Shown here in pieces: positions 58,432 to 64,000 of a stretch of DNA of 64,000 nucleotides (positions are counted from its first letter, which is position 1; each line of letters opens with the position of its first letter). The notes beneath the pieces are model-generated. The model saw only the letters and a program-made list of their open reading frames with translations, was not told where the DNA came from and did no database searches. The DNA lies in the NCBI GenBank assembly GCA_963717125.1, contig CAVQVG010000004.1, positions 1 through 64,000 of the forward strand. Reading direction: 5' to 3'. The translations under genes were made by a program, and so were the position numbers. Source of the DNA: RYN-230 sp963717125. Its GTDB lineage: Bacteria; Actinomycetota; Actinomycetes; Streptosporangiales; Streptosporangiaceae.

Positions 58432-59346
58432 GTGGACACTACTCAATTCGAGAAGGTCAGGACCGGCCTTGGGTTCTTCGCGGCCCTTGACCAGAGCGGC
58501 GGCAGCACGCCCAAGGCGCTGGCCGAGTACGGCATCGCGCGGGACCGCTACAGTTCCGACGCCGAGATGTTCGACCTGGTGCACGCGATGCGCACCCGGG
58601 TGGTGACCAGCCCGGCGTTCGACGGCTCACGCATTCTCGCGGCGATCTTGTTCGAGCAGACCATGGAGCGGGACGTCAACGGCGTCCCCACGGCGCGGTA
58701 TCTGTGGGACGAGAAGAACGTGGTGCCGTTCCTGAAGGTCGATCTGGGGCTGGCCGCTGAGCAGGATGGCGTGCAGCTCATGAAGCCGATCGACACCCTC
58801 GATGACCTGCTCGAGCGGGCGCAGCGGCACCGGATCTTCGGTACCAAGATGCGGTCGGTGATCAACGACGCCGATCAGGCCGGGATCTCGGCCATCGTGG
58901 ATCAGCAGTTCGGCTACGCGAGCCGCATCCAGGCGGCCGGCCTGGTGCCGATCATGGAGCCCGAAGTCAGCATCTCCAGCCCGCACAAGGAGCAGGCGGA
59001 GACGCTGCTGCGCGACGCCATCGTCAAGCACGTCAACGCGCTGCCCGCGGACGCGCGGGTGATGCTGAAGGTCACCATCCCGACCCGCCCTGGTCTGTAC
59101 GGCGAGCTGGCGGCTGATCCGCGGGTCGTGCGGATCGTCGCCTTGTCCGGCGGCTACAGCCGCGACGAGGCCTGCGCCCTGCTCGCCCGCGATCCCACGC
59201 TCATCGCCAGCTTCTCCCGCGCGCTGCTCGAAGGGCTGACCGAGAGCCAGACCGACGAGCAGTTCAACGCAAAGCTGGAGTCGTCGATCGAGCAGATCTA
59301 CCGGGCATCGGTAGACAAGGAGCTCGGTCCGGTGACGGCCGGCTAA
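58432..59346 (+). CDS. class I fructose-bisphosphate aldolase
   Basis: 304 residues from GTG 58432. The sequence FEKVRTGLGFFAALDQSGGSTPKAL is the N-terminus of the bacterial class I aldolases (FbaB/Fda type of ~300 residues), with DADQAGISAIVDQQFGYASRI, VPIMEPEVSISSPHKEQAE and VMLKVTIPTRPGLY, whose Lys (about 213) is the Schiff-base residue. No ribosome site of normal spacing exists; a CACAAT (58418-58423) 9 bases before the GTG suggests a leaderless message. It cleaves fructose-1,6-bisphosphate in glycolysis/gluconeogenesis. Divergent from the cupin gene. Confidence 0.9.
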   Translation: MDTTQFEKVRTGLGFFAALDQSGGSTPKALAEYGIARDRYSSDAEMFDLVHAMRTRVVTSPAFDGSRILAAILFEQTMERDVNGVPTARYLWDEKNVVPFLKVDLGLAAEQDGVQLMKPIDTLDDLLERAQRHRIFGTKMRSVINDADQAGISAIVDQQFGYASRIQAAGLVPIMEPEVSISSPHKEQAETLLRDAIVKHVNALPADARVMLKVTIPTRPGLYGELAADPRVVRIVALSGGYSRDEACALLARDPTLIASFSRALLEGLTESQTDEQFNAKLESSIEQIYRASVDKELGPVTAG

Positions 59347-59439
59347 CCCCCCAGCGGGGTGGGCACCGCTACCCCGAGGGTCTCGGCGGCGCCGCTCAGC
59401 TCGCGCCAGCGAACTCGGTAACTGGCGTCCGGAAGGCGG

Positions 59440-60096
59440 GTGTTCACGAGGGTGGCTGACAAAGCGGAACCATTTGAGCAAGCCAGGCTGCTCTATGAGC
59501 AGGCTGTCTTTAACGGCGACGGCAGTGCGCTCGCGGCCGCGGACCGGGTCCTGGATGGTGTGGAGGCTGCGCTGTCGCTGGCCCGCGGCCGGATCATGCA
59601 CGCCCGGTTCCTGGCCGAAGGCCGCGAGGACCGGGGCGAGCTTGTGCTGCTGGAACGGGCGGCCGCGCTGTATCACCAGCTGGGCGACATCCGCGGGGAG
59701 GGTGAGTCACTATTCTGGGCTGGCGCGTTTCACCAGGTAGTCCGTGGCGACGGCGACGCCGCCGCGCCGATGCTGGACCGGGCCCGGGAGCTGGCGGAGG
59801 CGGCGGATGACAAGCTCACTCTCTCCTACGCCGTCCGTCACCTGGGGTTCGCCGACATGGCTGCTGGACGAATGGATGCCGCCCGCAAGAAGCTCGAAGA
59901 GTCCGTCCGGCTCCGGCGTGAAATTGGCTTCCGGCCCGGCGTCGCCGCGGGCGTGCTCGCCCTGGCTGAGCTGGCTGCCCAGGAGAATGATCACGATCGT
60001 GCGCTGGCGCTCCTGGATGAAGCCGCTGCCCTGGCCACTGAGGCGGGAGCGCACGGCGTCCTGCGGTGGGTCGGCCAGGCGCGCCAGGAACTGTGA
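59440..60096 (+). CDS. tetratricopeptide-repeat protein
   Basis: 218 residues, all helical. The repeats ERAAALYHQLGDIRGEGESLFWAGAF, PMLDRARELAEAADDKLTLSYAVRHLGF and KLEESVRLRREIGFRPGVAAGVLAL fit the TPR consensus found in AfsR/transcription factor C-termini. GTG at 59440 has GGAAGG three bases before it; GTG 59452 is an alternative start. No enzymatic domain. A protein-binding scaffold role is likely, possibly a detached regulator tail. Confidence 0.72.
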   Translation: MFTRVADKAEPFEQARLLYEQAVFNGDGSALAAADRVLDGVEAALSLARGRIMHARFLAEGREDRGELVLLERAAALYHQLGDIRGEGESLFWAGAFHQVVRGDGDAAAPMLDRARELAEAADDKLTLSYAVRHLGFADMAAGRMDAARKKLEESVRLRREIGFRPGVAAGVLALAELAAQENDHDRALALLDEAAALATEAGAHGVLRWVGQARQEL

Positions 60097-60244
60097 ACCA
60101 ACCGGAACGCTAACCGCTCCGCTGGCCGCTCGCCCGGCGGCACCCATGAGAGAACGCTCAAAGCCGGCAGGTACTCAATCGCCTGCGGTCCCCTGGATTA
60201 TGCGCAGGATATCGCCTGTTCGAAGAAACTATGCCGGTCCAAGA

Positions 60245-60481
60245 ATGAAGAATTTGGATCGCTGGCTTGCCTCGCCGAGGCGCGAAGAGGTGTTCGGGCC
60301 GCTCGGGGTTACCAACATCCGCACTTTCGTCGACCCGGAAAACCCAGCCCAGGTGGCCGTGCTTATGGACGTTGCCGACATGGATGCACTCATGGCTGCG
60401 ATGTCAACCGAGCCGATGTCCGAAGCGATGGCGCATGACGGCGTGCTGCCCGAGACCCTGGTGATCCTCGTCGAGGCGTAG
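60245..60481 (+). CDS. small ferredoxin-like-fold (cyclase/ABM type) protein, short N-terminus
   Basis: 78 residues from ATG 60245. LDRWLASPRREEVFGPLGVTNI, RTFVDPENPAQVAVLMDVADM and then DALMAAMSTEPMSEAMAHDGV match a family of ~90-residue alpha/beta barrel dimers (antibiotic-biosynthesis-monooxygenase-like). The usual first strand of about 12 residues is missing from the ATG start; upstream codons (RRNYAGPR) could encode a poor version of it. May be slightly truncated. Upstream 150 bases are AT-richer and gene-free. Confidence 0.6.
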   Translation: MKNLDRWLASPRREEVFGPLGVTNIRTFVDPENPAQVAVLMDVADMDALMAAMSTEPMSEAMAHDGVLPETLVILVEA

Positions 60482-60547
60482 TTGATTGTCACTATATGAG
60501 ACCCGAAGCGAGTCGTCCCTATGTGAGGATCTAAGCCAGGTAGTCGT

Positions 60548-61219
60548 GTGAGCAAGCCGGAACGAGGAGTCATGGGTGGGACGGACGCGGCATCGCCGGA
60601 GCCCACCATGCTGACAGTGGCTCTTGATGTGCCATCAGCGCAAATTCTCGCAGATGAAGCGTCGATCATCCAGGATCTTCAATTCGTGATGGATTGTTGC
60701 AAGCGGCTGCTTACCGAGCTGGCTAAACCTGAGGAAGATCGCGATCCGGTCGTGCCACAGGCGCTCTGGTCCGCGGCGCTGGTTGCCTACGCTCGCTGTT
60801 TTGGCAAGGGCAAGCGATTCGGGCTTTCGGCTGAAGATGTGCGCACCCTGCCCCTTCGGGGCGAGGTGCTGGAATATCATAAATGGGTGATCGAGGAGCG
60901 CGACAAGCTTACTACGCATCCAGCGAACCCATTCGCGGCCACGAAGGTGGGAGCGGCTCTTTCCTCGCCCGATCACGCAGAGCGGCGGGTGGAAGGCATC
61001 GTGATTCTCGCTGCGAGCCATGTGCTCGTAGATGACACCGGTGTGCGCCAGTTGGGCGGCCTAGCATCAGAACTGGCAAAACAAACCGCCAAGAAAGCAC
61101 AGGCTCAGCAGGACTCTGTGCTCGCGGCTGCGCAGCAGCTCAACCGAGACACCTTGTACAAATTGCCGCCACTGCGCATGCGCCCACCCACCGCCGGTGC
61201 CACCGGCGATGCGCAATAG
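60548..61219 (+). CDS. hypothetical protein with HEPN-like Rx5H motif
   Basis: 223 residues from GTG 60548. The GC content is lower than in neighbouring genes, suggesting transfer. Helical core: ASIIQDLQFVMDCCKRLLTEL, PQALWSAALVAYARCFGKGKR, EYHKWVIEERDKLTTHPANP. The segment RDKLTTH fits the Rx4-6H signature of HEPN RNase domains, and a preceding helix pair of this kind is typical of them. This is a family-level guess from a short motif. The C-terminus (QLNRDTLYKLPPLRM) looks like a docking tail. No toxin-antitoxin partner is obvious. Confidence 0.55.
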   Translation: MSKPERGVMGGTDAASPEPTMLTVALDVPSAQILADEASIIQDLQFVMDCCKRLLTELAKPEEDRDPVVPQALWSAALVAYARCFGKGKRFGLSAEDVRTLPLRGEVLEYHKWVIEERDKLTTHPANPFAATKVGAALSSPDHAERRVEGIVILAASHVLVDDTGVRQLGGLASELAKQTAKKAQAQQDSVLAAAQQLNRDTLYKLPPLRMRPPTAGATGDAQ

Positions 61220-61243
61220 TCGAGCCCGGTCCGAGCCCGGCGA

Positions 61244-61618
61244 TCAGCGTTTAGATGTCACCGCGAACCCGGTAAAGGCGAGCAAGAACAGGACGAAGAA
61301 TCCGCCGTAATAGGTAAGGAAAGCGGCGCCCAGCCCGGCCGGAATGATCACGCACGCCGCCCACGCGGCCACCTTCTTGCTCACCGGCTTCCGGGCGGGT
61401 CCCACCGGGAGCGCGGGTGGCCTCACGACGCCGATCAGCCTGGCCGGGATGCCGTCGGTGACTGCCGCCAGCTCCGCATAGGTCCGCGACACCAGCGCCT
61501 GGCCCGCCCGCACGCCGAGCTGGTCCCTGGTCAGCGTGCCCTGCACGAACGCGGCCTTGAGGGTGTCGATCACGTGCTCGCGGTCTGCGTCGGAGGCCCG
61601 GAGGCGGCCACGGCCCAT
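61244..61618 (-). CDS. DUF1707 membrane protein
   Basis: 124 residues from ATG 61618. The N-terminal DUF1707 motif LRASDADREHVIDTLKAAFVQGTLTRDQLGVRAGQAL (given here in one family-wide pattern, residues 6-42) is diagnostic of this actinobacterial domain; two membrane spans follow (KVAAWAACVIIPAGLGAAFL, GGFFVLFLLAFTGFAV). Function unknown; family members are often tied to cell-envelope regulation. An upstream start at 61687 is possible. Confidence 0.82.
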   Translation of the reverse strand: MGRGRLRASDADREHVIDTLKAAFVQGTLTRDQLGVRAGQALVSRTYAELAAVTDGIPARLIGVVRPPALPVGPARKPVSKKVAAWAACVIIPAGLGAAFLTYYGGFFVLFLLAFTGFAVTSKR

Positions 61619-61968
61619 CGCACCCGCTACCCCACGCTCTCCAGGTCCTGCGGTCACCAGCGCCTCCCGACCAGCGCAACCTATCAACAGCGTAACGCCG
61701 GGGCTTTTATGGCGCTCATCCTGGACCTTCTGACCCCCATAGCACGGTCTGGCCAGGGCTCGTCACCCGACAGCAGGTGTTCCTGGCGGGGAAGACGGCG
61801 ATCGTCGCCGGGCTCGCCTGGGTGGCGGCCCTTGCGGCCGATCCGCACAGCCGGCGATTCCGGCCACTCCAGACAGGCGTCGGCAAGGTGCAGTGATGTT
61901 GCGGATACCGCGTCTGGGTCTGGTTTCGCAGGATGGGAGTAAGACCCGACGATGAAGGGATCACCGTG
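61619..61968. other. gene-free stretch, possible coding relic
   Basis: 350 bases between the DUF1707 gene and the alpha/beta hydrolase. One forward frame (about 61735-61896) reads TVWPGLVTRQQVFLAGKTAI then VAGLAWVAALAADPHSRRF and stops; it has one hydrophobic stretch and may be the tail of a lost membrane protein, but has no start. Otherwise nothing recognisable. Confidence 0.3.
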
Positions 61969-62670
61969 ATGAATGCCCGACCGAACATCGTGCTCGTCCA
62001 TGGCGCATGGGCCGACGGTTCCAGCTGGAGCGGCGTGATAGAGCGCCTGCAGGCCGATGGGTACCACGTTGCCGCGCCGCAGTTCCCGCTGACCGCGCTG
62101 GCCGATGACGTCGCCCGGCTGCGCCAGGTGCTCGGCCGCCAGGACGGCCCGGTCATTGTCGCCGGGCACTCCTACGGTGGCCAGGTCATGACCGCGCTGG
62201 GCCCGGACGCGGCGAACGTCGCTGGCCTGGTGTACATCGCGGCGTTCGGCCTTGATCAGGGCGAATCGCTCGGCGGGCTGCTGTCCGCGGGGCCGGTGAC
62301 CCCGGCGCTGGCGCACCTGGTCACCGACGATCAGGGCTTCGGCTGGCTGCCTGAGGACGACTTCACCGGCTACTTCGCCGCCGACGTCAACCCGGTCAGG
62401 GCGAAGGTGATGTACGCCGTGCAGCAGCCCCTGGCCATGTCCGCGTTCGGCGACGTGATGGGCGTCCCGGCCTGGAAGACGCTGCCGTCGTGGTACCTGG
62501 TCGCCGCCGCCGACCAGGCGCTGCCGCCCGACGCCGAGCGCGCGTTCGCCGCCCGGATGGGCGCCACCACCGTCGAGATCGGCTCCAGCCATGTCGCGAT
62601 GGTCTCCCACCCCGCTGACGTGGCCCAGCTCATCAAGACGGCGGCCGAAACCATGCCGGCCACGAGCTAG
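61969..62670 (+). CDS. alpha/beta hydrolase (pyrethroid-esterase-like)
   Basis: 233 residues from ATG 61969 (GAAGGG upstream). IVLVHGAWADGSSWSGVIERL is the signature start of this esterase group, the nucleophile elbow is VAGHSYGGQVM (Ser about 68), and IGSSHVAMVSHP contains the catalytic His. Complete triad, cytoplasmic. Likely substrate: a small ester or lactone. The longer frame from 61933 has no better start. Confidence 0.87.
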   Translation: MNARPNIVLVHGAWADGSSWSGVIERLQADGYHVAAPQFPLTALADDVARLRQVLGRQDGPVIVAGHSYGGQVMTALGPDAANVAGLVYIAAFGLDQGESLGGLLSAGPVTPALAHLVTDDQGFGWLPEDDFTGYFAADVNPVRAKVMYAVQQPLAMSAFGDVMGVPAWKTLPSWYLVAAADQALPPDAERAFAARMGATTVEIGSSHVAMVSHPADVAQLIKTAAETMPATS

Positions 62671-62725
62671 ACAAGAGGAGTTCAACACGTCCGGTCCGGC
62701 GTTCCGCTGAGCCCCTGCTCAGCGG

Positions 62726-63634
62726 TCAGCCGGCCCGGCCGTTCTGCGACCGGCTCTGCGGCGGGTTCTCCGGTCCGCTCTGCCTTCGGCCGGCCCGGCT
62801 CAGGTGGCCGATGAAGTCGAGCAGTGCCTGGTTGACCTCGTCGGCGTGGGTCCAGATGATCGCATGCGGCCCACCCGCGACGATGGTGGAGCGGGCGTTC
62901 TTCAGCAAGGCGGGAAGCCTCCGGCTGGTGGCCTCGTAGGGCAGCACGCGATCCTGGTCGCCGTGGATAACCAGGACGGGAACGCTGATCGTGGCGAGAT
63001 CGCCCTGGAAGTCTTCCTGGCAGGCGGTGACGCAGCGGAGGGCGGCGTGGCGCGACGCGGAGATGGCCACGTAGAAGCTGTTCTGCCACGCCTGGTCGCT
63101 GACCCGGCTGCCGCCCAGGAGATCGACGTTGTAAGAGGCGTCCATGAAGTCCTTCATCGCCGCCGGCCGGTCGGCGGCGATACGCGCCGTCATGCCGTCG
63201 AAAACGCTCCGGTCAATACCTTCGGGGCTGTCGTCCGTCTTGAGCAGGAAGGGCAGCAGCGGCGCCACCAGCACGGCTGCCCTGACCCGCGCTGAGCCGT
63301 GAGCGGCCAGGTAGCGGGTTACCTCACCGGTTCCCATGGCGAACCCGGCCAGCACCACTCCGCGGAGGTTGAGTGTGCTGAGCAGGACATGAAGATCGGC
63401 GGCTAGTGTGTCGAAGTCATATCCGATGCTTGGCCGGCTTGACGCGCCAAAGCCCCGCCGGTCGTAGGTGATCACCCGGTGCCCGGCGGCGAGCAGGGCG
63501 GCTTCCTGTTTTTCCCATGAGTGCCCGTTCAGCGCGTACCCGTGGACCAGCACGACAGGAGGACCGGACCCGTGGTCCTCGTAGTAGATCCGGATAGCGG
63601 CTGAATTCTCCCGCCCGACGGTGACAAAAGGCAT
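62726..63634 (-). CDS. haloperoxidase-type alpha/beta hydrolase lacking the nucleophile serine
   Basis: 302 residues from ATG 63634 with GAGGA upstream. Family features are clear: PPVVLVHGYALNGHSWEKQ, YDRRGFGASSRPSIGYDFDT, VIHGDQDRVLPYEATSRR and the His in AGGPHAIIWTH. The nucleophile elbow, however, reads VVLAGFAMGTGEV instead of GFSMGTGE: residue 99 is Ala (GCC), one base from Ser (TCC). The enzyme should not hydrolyse esters by the usual mechanism. It may be a binding protein, or a recently inactivated chloroperoxidase. The C-terminal ~25 residues are a disordered tail. Confidence 0.85.
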   Translation of the reverse strand: MPFVTVGRENSAAIRIYYEDHGSGPPVVLVHGYALNGHSWEKQEAALLAAGHRVITYDRRGFGASSRPSIGYDFDTLAADLHVLLSTLNLRGVVLAGFAMGTGEVTRYLAAHGSARVRAAVLVAPLLPFLLKTDDSPEGIDRSVFDGMTARIAADRPAAMKDFMDASYNVDLLGGSRVSDQAWQNSFYVAISASRHAALRCVTACQEDFQGDLATISVPVLVIHGDQDRVLPYEATSRRLPALLKNARSTIVAGGPHAIIWTHADEVNQALLDFIGHLSRAGRRQSGPENPPQSRSQNGRAG

Positions 63635-63790
63635 CGCGATCCTCATCGTTCCGTGCTCGCAGCGGTAACGCCTGGCCCCGTCATCACTGTGGCTCCGGAC
63701 AGGCACGAGCGGTATCCGTGGTGTGACTGCACTTTTCGCGCTGCGGGCATGCCCGGGCCATGGTCGCTGTTGAGCCTGGGGACGGCCTTG

Positions 63791-64000
63791 ATGGACGCAC
63801 TGGCCGAGAGGATCAGTCGCATGCCAGGCCCTGGTGAACTCCGCTCACAGCAGCCCGCCCGCATCATCGGCCGGGAAGCCGGGCTGGCCCAGCTGCGCGG
63901 ACTGGTGGATCAGGTCCCGCAGGCAAGCCAGGTGCTGCTCATCACGGGTGAAGCAGGGATGGGCAAGACCGTGCTGCTGGCGGACGCCACCGAACGGGCA
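63791..64000 (+). CDS. LuxR-type AAA+ ATPase regulator, 5' part
   Basis: Open from ATG 63791 to the window end (70 codons). PARIIGREAGLAQLRGLVDQ and the Walker A VLLITGEAGMGKTVLLADA match the N-terminal ATPase domain of large LuxR (LAL/MalT-like) regulators, which are usually about 900 residues and end in a LuxR helix-turn-helix. The rest is beyond the window. An internal ATG at 63821 is an alternative start. Confidence 0.75.
   Translation, partial: MDALAERISRMPGPGELRSQQPARIIGREAGLAQLRGLVDQVPQASQVLLITGEAGMGKTVLLADATERA

Noticed and set aside
52496..59346. Secondary metabolite gene cluster around the AfsR-type gene
   Set aside because: No synthase, carrier-protein, terpene or RiPP core gene is present; VOC, cupin and LLM genes alone do not support one.

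Overview
The window is very GC-rich DNA with strong third-position GC bias, many GTG starts, many 4-base ATGA/GTGA overlaps and several likely leaderless promoters. Actinomycete-type families are frequent: an AfsR/SARP regulator, a CU044_5270 protein beside an ECF sigma factor, HxlR, MarR, FadR and TetR regulators, luciferase-like flavin enzymes, DUF1707, DUF998 and DUF993. This points to a filamentous actinomycete (Streptomyces/Streptosporangiales-like); the genus cannot be fixed from the sequence alone. No rRNA, convincing tRNA or CRISPR array was seen.

Layout. 1-4.3 kb: the 5' part of a PHB-depolymerase-like esterase, an ABC exporter pair and a divergent two-component system. 4.4-10.6 kb: a Clp-N-domain protein behind two operator-like dyads, small membrane and hypothetical proteins, a membrane domain/response-regulator fusion broken in its HTH, and an ECF sigma factor with its CU044_5270 partner. 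11-14 kb: two secreted repeat proteins (RCC1 type and a WAVG/HWNG propeller). 14.3-20.3 kb: a scarred stretch (integrase fragment joined to a ribbon-helix-helix tail, truncated reductase, frameshifted TetR) mixed with intact regulators that have clear palindromic operators. 20.3-25 kb: a three-gene sugar-type operon, then argG. 25.3-28.3 kb: a flavin monooxygenase/MarR/FMN reductase operon and a PPOX protein. 28.4-32.8 kb: a two-gene membrane glycosyltransferase operon next to an IS701-type transposase scrap.

33.3-38.3 kb holds the most interesting metabolic unit: six tightly coupled genes (DUF6282 amidohydrolase-like protein, GalB-like 4-oxalomesaconate hydratase, RraA-like 4-carboxy-4-hydroxy-2-oxoadipate aldolase, FadR regulator, VOC-type extradiol dioxygenase, 6PGD-like dehydrogenase). 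They look like a meta-cleavage route for an aromatic carboxylic acid in which the lower steps are recognisable and the upper steps are filled by unusual families.

39.4-52.3 kb is a surface/secreted island: a 1698-residue LamG/FN3 protein built from four exact-period 945-bp repeats, translationally coupled to a 1512-residue RHS protein with a glycine-zipper tip, then a seven-bladed PLL-like lectin and another secreted propeller. 52.5-64 kb: an AfsR-type regulator with TPRs, three VOC genes or cupins around an F420/FMN-type LLM oxidoreductase, a class I fructose-bisphosphate aldolase, TPR and HEPN-like hypotheticals, two alpha/beta hydrolases (one with the nucleophile serine replaced by alanine) and the start of a LuxR-type ATPase running off the right edge.
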